A stretch of 64,000 nucleotides of DNA from Ligula intestinalis (GCA_036362985.1 JAYGXS010000003.1:1573605-1637604), one strand, 5' to 3'. Counted from the stretch's first letter, positions 43,961 to 54,650 are shown. Notes: generated from the sequence alone by a model not told the origin. Made by a program: numbers and translations.

Positions 43961-44689
43961 CTCATATATATTTTAAGCAAAATAAAAGTCATAAATAGAA
44001 GCGAGTATGTGTGCCCCAGGTTCTTGTTGAAAAATAGAAGAAGGTGCGATCTCTGGAACGATCGCGTCTTCTTCTTCTTCTTTATAAAAGTCATATTTTT
44101 TTATGATTGGCTATTTTAACGGTAAGCGGTAAGCACCACTTAAAATCTTCTTCCTCATAATTAAAAGTAATTGCAGAGGATTTATAAGCTATGGAATTTG
44201 CATGGTAGGAGAAAAACTCAATTCGTGCTTAGTCCGAGGGTCCTGAAGAAACCTCTCGGATCAAGCACCCAAAACAGGGTCCCTCACCCTAGATGGCCTA
44301 GATTTCGCGACCAGCGTTAAAAACCATAATTTTGCAGCTAGACTGGCCATTACCGTCTCTAGAAGCAGACTTCCCCGCATCTTCTCTCACCCCCACGGCT
44401 CTCTCCAATCTGACTTATTATTCTGCCCAGAAAAATTCTTAGCCCTATGATTGAATAGGGAAGATTATTACGCTTGTTTAATGGCCAAAGAACGACGACA
44501 AACGTAGTCTTTGACTCACGTGGTTTTCAGCTACATCGGCCAGAGCGACCGGACTAAAGACGAGGTGAATAGTAACGCGTAGATGTACTACTTTATTTAT
44601 TACCGGCTTTTAGTTTACAATGATACTGTGTGTGTGCGTGCGTTTGGTCATCCCACTCCAGCTCAATCTTCCAATTCATTCGATGCCTT
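43961..44689. other. No gene recognised; inverted PLE tail scraps
   Basis: 44037-44074 is a small inverted repeat made of two PLE tail ends (see separate entry). Otherwise unassigned. Confidence 0.4.
44037..44074. repeat. Two PLE tails meeting as an inverted repeat
   Basis: GAAGAAGGTGCGAT (44037-44050) and ATCGCGTCTTCTTC (44061-44074) are complementary with two mismatches, around CTCTGGAACG. Each half equals the terminal GATCGCATCTTCTTC of PLE-A. Confidence 0.6.
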
Positions 44690-44870
44690 TGATGTGCCCG
44701 CGACTAGCCGGTAGGAGACTCCACACGTTTCTTGCCGCGACAGTGGATCTTTCGGCCTAATTACTTAGTCTCCTGAGGATTTCCTTCGGCTTGTGTTCCA
44801 ACCTCAAACACAAGTAGCGTGAGAAGGTGGTTGACGACTTTCAAAATATTCTAAATACATACGGAAATAA
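44690..44870 (-). mobile_element. PLE linker fragment
   Basis: The plus strand reads CGTTTCTTGCCGCGACAGTG, GATCTTTCGGCCTAATTAC and CTTCGGCTTGTGTTCCAAC, matching 29815-29890, the region just before the nuclease in the minus-strand PLE-A copy. It lies head to head with the next entry. Confidence 0.5.
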
Positions 44871-44924
44871 TATCTAGAAATTTGATCTGCCACAACGACT
44901 GGTATCCTGAGAAATTTCCTGAAA

Positions 44925-45330
44925 AAATTATCAGTCACGGAGGAAGGGCCGGGCGCAGCAACTACTCTGACGACAGCGGGCATACATATCACGCAAATAG
45001 CAGGCCCGCAGCTGACGCTGACAAGACAATTGTGGCAATTAGTGAGTGGAAGCGATGTATCAAGCCAGTACCGCGTCAATTAAGACCCAAGCGGTGGCTA
45101 CAGAAGTGAATATTTATTGCATGCACGCAGCTGACCATTATGAACTATAAATACAGTGCAACCTGTGCATGCCTCAACGCTATCTTTGCATGACTATGAC
45201 TACCCTACCATCACCTATGATTAAGGATTCCCGACGGAATCCGAAGCGTCAGGGACGTAAAAATCTTGTCCCAGTTATCGCATCCTCTGCTTCTGAACTG
45301 CTTCCTGGAACTCGCATACTCTTCACCGTT
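44925..45330 (+). mobile_element. PLE subfamily A, C-terminus and 3' end
   Basis: SHGGRAGRSNYSDDSGHTYH and a CQASTASIKTQ-like segment, the 3' UTR with GAACTATAAATACAGTGCAA, a hammerhead-like motif and a full tail ending GGAACTCGCATACTCTTCACC. Truncated 5' within the nuclease. Confidence 0.68.
45212..45252 (+). ncRNA. Hammerhead-like motif of PLE-A, degenerate core
   Basis: ACCT, ATGATTA, A, stem II GGATTCC/GGAATCC (7 bp, CGAC loop), GAAGC, GTC, AGG. The best stem II among PLE-A copies, but C3 and G8 of the core are changed. Confidence 0.5.
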
Positions 45331-45959
45331 GGCAATGAAAGGCAGATCGATATGGGATTGTAATTTGGAGGTCGATCTCCGGCTTTTTGCCTGCATGTTT
45401 TGGGTCTGAACAGGCAACTTAGTTTTATCCTGAGGAGATTCGCGGGAACCCTGAATAATTCTGCTCCAAAAGTAAGTAGTCAGTTTTTGATGCCGTTTCT
45501 GACTTATTAGTTGCCATCAGTCATTCAGGTGGTGCACCACTCAAGCCTCAAATCCGTGACCTGTTGGTTAAAAGTTAAAATTTTTATATTCTGTGCCATG
45601 AGCTCGTTTTCCTGTCGGTTTCGATGCACTTAAGTAGTGAATTTATTACGATTTCAACGAAGCATGCTCCCAATTAAGTCTTTTCTCTGGGATGTCCAAG
45701 GAAACGAACAAAAAAGCAGTGACAGGCTCTACTCGAAAAATGACAGGCCGTTCGTCTGCGTTAAGCCGACTTTAGTGCAATTAACGTAACTCTATTATCT
45801 TTTACTTAAGTAATGGCTACGTTCATTAATCAGCTGTTTATGCGCGACGAATTGCCCTGTGGTGACGTACGAAGGCATTTTAATCTTATTTAACATCCGA
45901 CAGAAATTCAATTCAAATTTTTTAGGACGAAGTTGACTTCACTGTGGGCACAGGAGCTG
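45331..45959. other. No feature recognised
   Basis: Unassigned non-coding sequence. Confidence 0.35.
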
Positions 45960-46123
45960 ACTTCCAGCCAAGGAGTGATGCTAACACTGGTTGATGAAAG
46001 TTCACTGATCGCTAAGGAAATTCACTCGTCCCGCTATGCCTCGGGGCTAATACTCAAGCCCCGAGAGCAGCCACAGAGCGGCTAGTAGTCTGGGCAGGTA
46101 TTATTGCCGGCGAAGACAAGGGA

Positions 46124-46168
46124 GGCTAGAACAACCGTTTCTGGCTCATTAGCACTCGTCAGCCAGGC
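46124..46168 (-). ncRNA. Hammerhead motif in SINE locus 2, minus arm
   Basis: Minus strand: GCCTGG, CTGACGA (complete CTGANGA), stem II GTGCT/AGCCA around AATG (three solid pairs), GAAA, a CGGTTGT segment, the cleavage nucleotide T, CTAGCC. Stem I GCCTGG/CTAGCC pairs at five of six positions including one wobble. Confidence 0.62.
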
Positions 46169-46499
46169 ATACCCACCCCCAATTGGCTCACTACCCGAGG
46201 CCCGAAATCGCGACCGTTTGATCCGAAGAGTCTGACGCTCTAAAACATTGAGCTGTCCTATCTGCCTAGACTATTAACCACTGTGTGGCTGCTGGGGAAA
46301 ATCGATAATAAGCCCCAAAACATAGCGGGACGAGTGCACTTCCTTAGCGATCGGTGAACATTCATCAACTAGTTTCAATAACCTTCGATCTAAACCGACA
46401 TGATTACGAGTTTATGGCTTAATGATCAGAGTGTTAGACATCTGATCAAAAACGTCACCAGTTCGAGTCTCGGATGGGGCACTATTTGAGGTTAGGCAT

Positions 46500-46530
46500 G
46501 ACTGACTGATGACGGCTATGAGCCAGAATT
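46500..46530 (+). ncRNA. Hammerhead motif in SINE locus 2, plus arm, truncated
   Basis: GACTGA, CTGATGA (46506-46512), stem II GGCT/AGCC around ATG, then GAATT; the following stem III and stem I partner are replaced by other sequence. Probably inactive because of the missing 3' part. Confidence 0.5.
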
Positions 46531-46560
46531 CGGAAAAAAATACATGTTTCACCAGCATGT

Positions 46561-47359
46561 ATTTAGGGTGTTGATTTTGGTGTCTTGAAAATGTATACAC
46601 ACTTTATACCGGCCAGTCAGCAGGAAATCTGAAAACCGGCAAAAGCTATCAAGGAATTATTACTATGATACAGATTCAATATGCAATTCCATTTTTACAG
46701 CTTCTTATGCCGACAAATAGAAAAGATTGCTATGGGCTTGCCTCTTTAACCTTTTTCGCCGGTGTCGTAATGGATAAGCTGATTAAATTTCCACTAAAAA
46801 AAAACAAAAAATTAAACTTAGACATCACGATCGCTATGTCACTGATAACTTTGTTATTGCTCCTAGAGAAACCGCGGAAGCTACAAAGTTATCGACTGTA
46901 CTCACGATTGGAAGTGGAAACGGTGTCCTTCTAGGCAAAAGACCTGTTGATAGCGTCTATCGGAATAAAACCTGGCCTGGAAAATATGCAAGCAGCAATA
47001 ATTTCGTACTCCTCAAACAGAAACACCATCTGGTCTGTTGTTTGCCACAGAGAGCATCGAAGTGGAACTAAGGGAGATCCAGCAGCTGCTTCACGAGAAT
47101 GGGTTTCTTGACAGCTGTTCTGCAAGGATTACTGTTTAAAAGCTAGAAAAACCTTACCACAATGACTACGAAAAAAACCAACTCTGTTCCCCAAAGTTCC
47201 CTCTTAATGGGACGTGGTTTGTGAACTCTTACGATGCCACCTTCACCGAACTGTCTCACGAACTTTATCAACATAAAGTTTTCTGGTAGTATTTTCCACC
47301 AACCCTATTTTAAGTGAAAATCTGATGGATAATTTGCCAACCCAGACCACCGCAATGTG
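46561..47359. other. No feature recognised
   Basis: An 89-codon frame (46665-46934) has hydrophobic stretches but no family resemblance. Nothing else recognised. Confidence 0.35.
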
Positions 47360-47690
47360 TATTTATTTCTTTACTTCCTCCTGTAGTCGCATTAGTCAGC
47401 GTCTATCCCAAAAGGATACGGGAAGACTTCCTGACATGGCTTGCCGAAGGTGAGGTCAGGCGGATAAGCAACAGGGCTGTTCTGACACACGTTGTCGATT
47501 CCGGACATCGTGTGGTCCCCGAAGAACGACCTGCTCTTTTGATTTATAAGGTCACACCGGCATATCCTAAGCCACTGTGTCAGTGTCTGCCAGCAACAGC
47601 AGAAGCGGCTGTTATCAGATTACGCAATCCGGTCTGTTGCGCGCAGAATAACCTCGTGCAAGCTCCGCGTTAGCGATTTCTCGCATCCTC
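47360..47690 (+). mobile_element. PLE GIY-YIG endonuclease C-terminus
   Basis: RISQRLSQK then a frameshift to RIREDFLTWLAEGEVRRISN, then VLTHVVDSGHRVVPEERPA and RLRNPVCCAQNNLVQAPR with stop. This is the arginine helix, HVVDSGHRV block and RLRNPV-C box of PLE nucleases (subfamily B-like). The CSCG/YIG start is missing. Confidence 0.72.
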
Positions 47691-49454
47691 ACGCTCTCCC
47701 TACTACGCCGCAACCCCCCCCCCTTGACATAGCTCGTCAAAACCCTCACCACCTCCGAATTCACTGCCTCTTCTTACCTTTTCTTCACACCCAGCTTGTA
47801 TGCTAATAAGAGCTTTAATCGATTTCTCGGCAAAGGTTGTTTATGTAGTGCCCTCATATATCTCTTATCCCAGAATTTTGTCCTACAAAAACGGTGGTTA
47901 TAGGGTTTTAGGTGGTGAGGAAATACGATAGGCATAGAAGAAAATTTTTAAAAGTCAGTGTAAAGTGAAAAATGAAGTTGAAGTTGTTTCCCGCGGCCGC
48001 CGGGAGTTAGTTGTTCCCAATGTAAATTGAAGGTGAGCGCGGCGCTTCACGCCGCAGACTATACCAATCAAACTCCAGAACGGTAAGTTGGACCTCAGGT
48101 AAGTTGAAGTAGACGACCTCCTAACCACCATTTCTGTTTTTCGGGAATTTCAAGAAACCTATAATTTGTTAATCGGTTTTTGCCGCAATAAGTTAAACGA
48201 TACTACAGATGAGGAAAATCTGCATATATAAATCAGCAACACTTCTAAATACGCCTTGAGACTCGCGTCAAGGAACATAAGTCAGCTGTTCGCCTACGGG
48301 ACAATTTATCACTCGTATTTGTGCACTCTCTTTAGTGTGATCACCGCCTCAATTGGGATGGCACCGAAGTGATCGCAATGGCAAATACGCGGCAAGCGAG
48401 AGAATGCATCGAAGCTTGGCTCTCAAGCCCGGCTAGTATAAACAGACACGTAGAGCTCGACTCACATTGTACCGGTTTTCGCGCATGATCGACTAACCTG
48501 CATCCAGCCTGAAACAACAGCAGACTGTCCGTGCTCGGTCAAGTAGAATTTCACTAACACTGAACCAGCCCCACGGATGGCGAACTCGCATTAAGCGTCT
48601 ACTGAAATAAATCGACTGCAGAAATTTTCCTTAACTATAGGACTAACCAATCTGCAGCCCATAAAAGCAGCTGTGTTCGTTCTCTTTTTCTAAGTTATTG
48701 CAGTAATGATGGTTTGCTCAAGAGAGCACTAGCGTATTTTTACAAATTCCTCCGGGTCAACGGATATCCAACAAGCTTTTTCAAAAGTTTCCTTAGACGT
48801 CGGGATCAAGCACAAAACCTCCCTCCTAATGAAGATATAGTGCCACGGAAATTTTTATTCTCTACCCTACATTAATGGAATATCTTAAACAATCTCTCAG
48901 CAACTAAGTCTATTCGACATCTCCGTTGCCCACAAGCCCGCATCCTCATTGCACGCAAGCCTATGTCAAGCAAAGAAACACCTTTCGGTAGAACAACTCA
49001 GTAGCGTCATTTACCACATACAGTGTGCCGGTTGCCCTTTTGTTTATGTTGGCCAAACAGGCTGACGTCTTGAGACTCGCATCAAGGAACATAAGTAAGC
49101 CGTTCGCCTACGGGACCCTTTATCACTCGTATTTGCGCACTCCCTTGAGTGCCATCACCGATTCATTCAGGATAACACTGAGGTGATCGTTATGGCTAAT
49201 ATAAGGCAAGCGAGAGTATGCATCGAAGCTTGGCTCACGAGCCCGGCTAGTATAAACAGACACTAAGAGCTTGACTCACATTGTACTGGTTTTCGCGCAT
49301 GATCGACTAACCTGCATCCAGCCTGAAACAGCAGCAGGCTGTCCGTGCTCGGTCAAGTAGAATTTAACTGACTCTGAACCAGCCCCCCCCCCTCTACTCC
49401 GAACACGTCGCCCACAGTTCAAACGTTGCTAAACTGGAGTTGACCTACCACCAC

Positions 49455-49490
49455 CTGATGACGCCCAAAAAGGCAGAAAAGCTTTGTCGC
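49455..49490 (+). ncRNA. Hammerhead-like motif of PLE-C
   Basis: CTGATGA (49455-49461), C, stem II GCC/GGC around CAAAAA, A, GAAA (49476-49479), palindrome AAGCTT, T as cleavage nucleotide, then GTCGCTG. Core bases are complete; stem I is weak. It sits in the PLE-C 3' UTR. Confidence 0.45.
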
Positions 49491-49669
49491 TGTGTTGTCC
49501 GTTTGTCGGTTAAATACCATTGTTAACACCTGCCTCCCCTTACCAGCACAACCTATTGCCGCGGGAGTCACGTCAACATAACCCTCCCACCCAATCCCCC
49601 TCCGTCCGTTGTAACTTCTGCCCCCAAAACCTCTAGTGTGACATTCTTAGCCTTTACTTTTCATTAAGT

Positions 49670-49702
49670 CTGACGACGAACACGTGATTCTTGTTCGAAA
49701 AT
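49670..49702 (+). ncRNA. Hammerhead-like motif near the 3' end of PLE-C
   Basis: CTGACGA (49670-49676), C, stem II GAACA (49678-49682)/TGTTC (49692-49696) around nine bases, GAAA (49697-49700), palindrome AATT and C. Core bases are complete, stem I is short. It lies about 45 bp before the 3' end of the insertion. Confidence 0.5.
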
Positions 49703-50084
49703 TCACGAGTACAACTCGGTTTTCTGAAAATCTTCTTTCTTTTCAGTTCTAAAAACAATAAAATAAAAATGCATATAGCATTTATTAAAGTATATTCCAC
49801 TGCGTATCCTAATTTTCCACCTTCAAGACCCTATAACCACCGTCTTCGTACTACACCATGCTGGGAGCAGAAACTAATGAAGGGGACTACATATGCTACT
49901 GTTGCCGACTTCTCTTATCACGGATATGTTTTAAATGACAAATATTGCCTAGAAATCTGCTGACTTAATGAGAATTGTCGAAGGCAAACTTTTGCACGCC
50001 AACTACTCATCTGAACATTTTTAAAAATAACAAAGTGGAGTTTATCAAAATGCCTATAATGTATGTTGAAATTTAAAACAGTTA

Positions 50085-50345
50085 TTTAGCTTTGGCGGCA
50101 AAGACAAGCACGACTGAAATAGCCATTTCTGAGTTCCGTAGGCGATCGGTGCATTTTCGTTAACGCGTGTCAATATTTTCCTATCTAAACCGGCAAGACA
50201 AATAGCTCGTGGCTCAATGGTTAGAGCCTTAGACTTCTGATCAAAGGGTCGCGCGTTAGAGCGTTGGCTGGTGCACCACTTGGGGTTGGGTATGGCTGGC
50301 TGACGACGGCTAATAAACCAGAAATTGCCATTCAACTTACCTTTG
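50085..50345 (+). mobile_element. tRNA-headed hammerhead SINE, foldback form (locus 3)
   Basis: Left inverted arm scrap (50085-50140; plus strand GGCAAAGACAAGC ... ATAGCCATTTCTGAG), tRNA-like part 50203-50280 with box A TGGCTCAATGGTTAGAGCC (50219-50227 core) and a lost box B, and a right arm with a hammerhead. Same layout as loci at 3.5 and 63.5 kb. Confidence 0.6.
50294..50337 (+). ncRNA. Hammerhead motif in SINE locus 3
   Basis: GGCTGG, CTGACGA (50300-50306), stem II GGCT/AACC around AATA, GAAA (50321-50324), palindrome-like ATTGCCAT, T, then CAACTT. Core complete; stem I pairing is lost on the 3' side. Confidence 0.52.
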
Positions 50346-53300
50346 TGTTTGTCAGCAAAGTTGTCTGCGTAGGCTGCTTGCGGGACTCGAGAATGAGCCC
50401 CAAAACAGAGCGAAACTAGTGAGTTGCGTTAGCGGTTGGTAACCCTTCATTAAGGAGTGTCAATACAAACGTTGTTTTAATATTCTGTTGAAACGTTTTT
50501 TTCAAACTGTGCTCTCTTTATGTCCGGACATCTTTGCTGACACGAAATATTGGAATCGTAAATATCAATAAACACCAGTTATTGTAACTTATCGCACTCT
50601 TGCCCGGTAGCTGTTGCTGGTTTTGTAACGTGCACGTTATCGTTTTCGCACCCTCATCAAAAAACTCTAGAGGTGTAAGGTTTAGAGAACGCGGAGGGTG
50701 TCATACGAAACCCCTCCGTCCAGTCCCCTAGCCTCCTAAGATCTTGTCAAGGTGGAATCCTGCATTACGATGGTCGTGCAGGGATGCTCGAAATTTCCAA
50801 AAATAAAATTTTTCATCTTCAATAAACCTTCTAGTGCTTGTCATTATAGACACAAAGTAAAGGAGACCAATTATGTTAGTATCACAAGGAACGCTACGAT
50901 ATGGCCAATTTAGCCATTTTATTTAAATTCTGCCTTATTATTTGACACGGTCTTCGTTAGAAGGTGTAGATTTTCCAAACATCTTGCTGGATACACTTAG
51001 TCATATTCAGCTTTTCTGTGGGCTTTATCCTCATTGGTAGATTGGATTAATCAAAGAATTCAAATTTTCAGAAAAACCTAAGTCCGCATAGATTTTTCTG
51101 CATTTCGGCGCTACCTTTTTTTTCATTTTTCAGTGCTTTTTCTTGATTTGTGGGACCTGTTTGTCAGTAGCCAACTCAGTGGCGTGCGCAAACAGCCTTG
51201 ACGAAGACTTGCCACAGGAACCGATCGATTCACTCAGTCACAATGCACCCGATAACGCCACGCAGGTGCGGCCGGCGCAGGACGCTAACACAGCTGTCAG
51301 GTTACCAAGCTCCACCCTCTCAAGTGCATTGTGTGACGTCTCGCTCCCATGACTCATCCAGCCAATGAAGTCGTGACTTTCTTGTGAATACGATCTTATT
51401 TGCCCAACTTGTACATCCGCATCTCCTTGCTTTAAATTATGCCGTACTAGGTTTTTCCAAGACTTCTGTTTTATACCCTCTCTTGTTGTGTTCTTCCTTC
51501 GGGGCTTACACGAGGTGTTAGTCACACGGGAATATTGCAGCTTTTTGGCCCCCGTTATAACACTGTTGACATCTGTGATCTTCAGAAATGCTTTTATGGA
51601 CATTCTCTATGGTTCCACTGGCGGACTGGGAGTCTGGCTGCGGTGGCTCCTTAGTACTATGGCCTCTAGAGCGCTTACTCTCCGTGAGATCCGAGCCGGA
51701 TGTGACGGTCCGCTCAGGGGCAGCTCCGGCTGTGACAACTATCTGCGCTCCCTCCCGCCCCGGGTTTTCTTAACTTAGTCATAACACAGAGCTTAAGTGG
51801 GTAAAAGTGCGATAGATGCATCGCGAGTCCACTGGCACTATAATCTAATTCATGCGCATATCCCGCGCGCTCACTCCCGACCGGCCGTGAAAGAAGACGG
51901 TAGGCATCGTCGGAATCGACGCTTGAACAGTCTATTATAAGTAACACCACGGAAACCAAAAGTCTCCCATTGGACCAGTGGTAAGGGAAATTCATTTTCA
52001 TTTTTAATCTATTAATTCTAAAACTGACTTAATTAACAAATTTAATATTTTATTTTAATTTATTGCTTATTTATCTCGCGGTTTTTGTTGCTTTATATTA
52101 TCAAAGTTGATGGGATCCAATTTTAGGTCCCAGAAATCGTTTAAATAATCTATTGTTTTCTCAACATGATAGTGCGCCATAAATAAACACAGAACCCAAC
52201 TTTAATTTCTTATTTAATTATGATTTATTGGGTGTGACAAGTATGGAAATTTTTTACTCACTTATGGTTTCAGTTTATTGGATTTCTTGATATACACAAA
52301 AAAATTGACGTTTAGGAGGCCACCTACTTCAATTTGTATGCACAATAACTTTACGTTAGCTTATTTTATTTGGTTTACTTAACTTATTGATATTTAAGTC
52401 AGTTTTCAGTTTAGTTTTCAGTTTGCTATTCCTCTCTTAGTTTTAAATTACTTGTTAGATGAGTGAGTATACCCTTTTTGGTTTGCGTTCTTCGTTTAAT
52501 TCATTTTAGTTTTGGTTAGGTATTGTTTATTTTTTTTATTTTCTACTATTTGAATGATTGCACATTTTCAATACGCCGCACTTTTTATTGACTAACATTG
52601 GATTATGTAAATAATTATTGGTGTTTTTCTACTTTTTTAAGCTTTATTTTTTATTTCCTTTCCTTTGTACTGTCCAGACTGTATATTCTTTATCACACCA
52701 TTTCTTCTATTACAGAAGCATGGAAATTACGTGTGCTGACCTGGGACCCAAATAAGGATTCTACCTTAATTTTTTAAAACATTTTTAGACCGTTTCTTTG
52801 GTTTTTTTGGTATATTTCTTTTATTTTTTTCTTGCACTCTGGTGTTTTTTTCATTGTGTTACCTATGATAGACTGCTACCGCAATCTCATGGAAAGTTCC
52901 ATCGATTTCGAGTGCTGGCAGTTCTTGTAAGTGGACCTGTTTAAAACTCCTTCTAAAATTGCAGTTGCATTTCAACCACCATTTTAAACTATGACAGAAC
53001 TTCTCAATTATCTTCCCTTAGTCAAGACTTAGTGCAGCCATCTCGAATACTTATGTTTCGTTAAATATGACGAGTACAGCCTTATTTCACCCATTAGCCT
53101 TGAGCATACATTTTTTAGTACTGACTGTGAACGTTCAATGAGATTTCCAAGAAATATCAAATTTATCCTTTTCTATACTTATTTAGCGGGAAACTGCATT
53201 TGGTACAACCTGGTTATCCTGTGGAAAAGACGTACTTTGGCTTTTGAAAAGCAGTTTTACCTTTCCCGTTGCAGCATTTTTAACCGACCGTAAAGTGCAC

Positions 53301-53659
53301 TAACTACGCAATGCATACTTTCATTGTAACAAATTAATCTGGCCTGACTTGTCTAAAAACAGTCTGCTATCTGTATTAAATAAAATGAAACACGCTAAGT
53401 ACTTTGAAAAGCTCATTACTAAAATGTGGACACTAGACTAAGCCATCATCCGGTCGAGAGTATTGCAAACTCCTTTCAAACCGAATCGAACTTTCCTCTA
53501 TGAACTAAGTAAGAAGAAGAGGCAAGCTTCTAACAACTAGAATGATGAGCAAGTTACACTGTGGCTAATCGTTGCTTCAAATGCAGCCCCATCTGTAATT
53601 TGGCGAAATTGATGTCTTAAATTTGCGAAAAGTCCCATTGAAAATTTCAGAAGATGAAA
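50346..53659. other. AT-rich spacer, no gene recognised
   Basis: About 3.3 kb. 52310-52345 (TTTAGGAGGCCACCTACTTC) resembles the MITE T interior, so a very decayed copy may lie in 52050-52350. Open frames at 51238-51603 show no domain. T-rich stretches dominate 52370-52860. Confidence 0.4.
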
Positions 53660-53809
53660 TGGCGAACACACGTTTGATTTTTATAGTTTTCATCCGGCCT
53701 TTACATTTATAGGGTGCTTAAGTAAATGACCGATGCGGGTTGGTAGAAAAATGTTACGGGGGAAGGGGTGATCAAACTCTGGTCAGCATTAGGGGGAACT
53801 GGTAGTCCG

Positions 53810-54511
53810 TTAAGGTGCTAAGCTGTTGGCCGTTGGATTAGCAGCTTTTGACCATGGTAGCTGCAGCGCCGCGACTAAGATCTTTTTGGCGCATAGGACC
53901 GGTCGGCGTAACCTGATGGTGGCCGCTTCTGCCTTAGCCAAAAAACGCTGTCCAATAAATTTTGAGTAGCCTGAAGGTACCTTGTAGATCACTCGGGAGG
54001 CCTCTTTGGCATCCACCTGATGGTCAGAGTCTACCAGATATGCTAGAATGGAACTGTTAAAACCCTTTAGTTGGCCCTTCCCTAACCATGCTGAAATTTT
54101 TTCTCGCACTTTTCTGGACAAACGCTGGCTCGTGTGACCAATATATCCTGCCCCACAGGAACAGGTTAATGAACATATGCACATGGAAGTGGCCTGGGCT
54201 GGCAGTTTGTCCTTGATCTCTCCGTCTAGGATGGGAGTAGTCGACAACAGTACATGGCCGCCGGCTGCTGGAAAGGTGCTTGATACAGCTTGACTCAGGC
54301 GCCTTCTTAGGAGTTCGCTTGGACCGTCCCCTTGAAATGGGATCCTGATGCATATCCGCTTCTTCTCTGCTGTTGATACTGCGGGTTTCGGTTGCCTTTC
54401 AGCCATGCTCTTGGTGATAAATCGACTGGGATACCCATTTTGTCGAATCTTCTTTAGCTCCTCTTCTATGTTACATTCGATCCGATCCTTTTCGCCCTTT
54501 GCGTCAAACAT
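53810..54511 (-). CDS. PLE-B C-terminal GIY-YIG endonuclease, uninterrupted 233 codons
   Basis: The longest intact transposon frame in the window. Residues 20-32 hold the post-RT signature KKIRQNGYPSRFI. Residues 49-62 (EKKRICIRIPF) resemble the entry to the linker. CICSLTCSCG at 111-120 gives the cysteine cluster, YIG is at 123-125, and RLSRKVREKI (130-139) carries the arginine helix. AYLVDSDHQVDAKEASRVIY (157-176) and IRLRRPVLCAKK (199-210) finish the nuclease. In the family this domain nicks target DNA for retrotransposition. The start is the first in-frame methionine, but in the live element it would be internal to a longer polyprotein. No reverse transcriptase is attached, so the copy is probably inactive. 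No promoter is seen. Confidence 0.72.
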   Translation of the reverse strand: MFDAKGEKDRIECNIEEELKKIRQNGYPSRFITKSMAERQPKPAVSTAEKKRICIRIPFQGDGPSELLRRRLSQAVSSTFPAAGGHVLLSTTPILDGEIKDKLPAQATSMCICSLTCSCGAGYIGHTSQRLSRKVREKISAWLGKGQLKGFNSSILAYLVDSDHQVDAKEASRVIYKVPSGYSKFIGQRFLAKAEAATIRLRRPVLCAKKILVAALQLPWSKAANPTANSLAP

Positions 54512-54624
54512 CGTATTAAATTACGTTTGAAGTTTAACGGTACGAAGCTAGAAAAATGGATGTATTGCCCGGACCAACCAATTCGCATCGTTCATTTACT
54601 TAATTACCATATAAATGTAAAGGC

Positions 54625-54650
54625 CTGATGAGAATTATCGAAAGCAAAAT
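54625..54650 (+). ncRNA. Possible minimal hammerhead of PLE-B
   Basis: CTGATGA (54625-54631), GAATTATC, GAAA (54640-54643), GC. Stem II would be only two pairs. Relatives are on the minus strand near 56905, 53700 and 63265, and on the plus strand near 49965. Stem I is not convincing. Confidence 0.3.

Larger units (their letters stand above)
45960..46560. mobile_element. tRNA-headed hammerhead SINE, inverted pair (locus 2)
   Basis: A minus-strand SINE (about 46095-46275) and a plus-strand SINE (about 46395-46560) lie in opposite orientation. A flanking block is also inverted: 45975-46075 matches the complement of 46265-46380 (CATAGCGGGACGAGTG and CTTAGCGATCGGTGAAC). The plus tRNA-like part has box A TGGCTTAATGATCAGAGTG (46415-46433) and box B AGTTCGAGTCT. 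Two hammerhead-like motifs are present. Confidence 0.66.
48250..49746 (+). mobile_element. PLE subfamily C, tandem partial plus longer copy, with 7-bp target duplication
   Basis: Inserted in MITE copy 4 between duplicated TTCTAAA (48243-48249 and 49747-49753). The first part (48250-48550) is a nuclease 3' fragment: RLETRV-like start, then AMANTRQARECIEAWLSSPA and RHVELDSHCTGFRA with stop. The second part reads LKRALAYFYKFLRVNGYP (48715-48770, post-RT region), then QCAGCPFVYVGQTG with a stop, RLETRIKEHK, and again ARVCIEAWLTSPASINRH. This partial-plus-longer tandem layout is typical of PLEs (pseudo-LTR). Stops make both parts dead. Confidence 0.76.
47844..49891. mobile_element. MITE family T, copy 4, split by a PLE
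   Basis: Left end TGTAGTGCCCTC preceded by TA (47842-47843); right end GGGGACTACA followed by TA (49892-49893). The MITE runs 47844-48249 and resumes at 49747. Without the 1.5-kb insert it would be about 550 bp, like copies 2 and 3. The interior has GTAGACGACCTCCTAACCAC and GCGGCCGCCGGGAG. Confidence 0.74.

Noticed and set aside
48250..49746. CRISPR-like or tandem gene duplication because of two similar nuclease segments
   Set aside because: The two segments are PLE copies in the usual partial tandem form, flanked by a 7-bp target duplication.
51238..51603. 121-codon open frame, minus strand
   Set aside because: No recognisable family and no splice context that I can defend.
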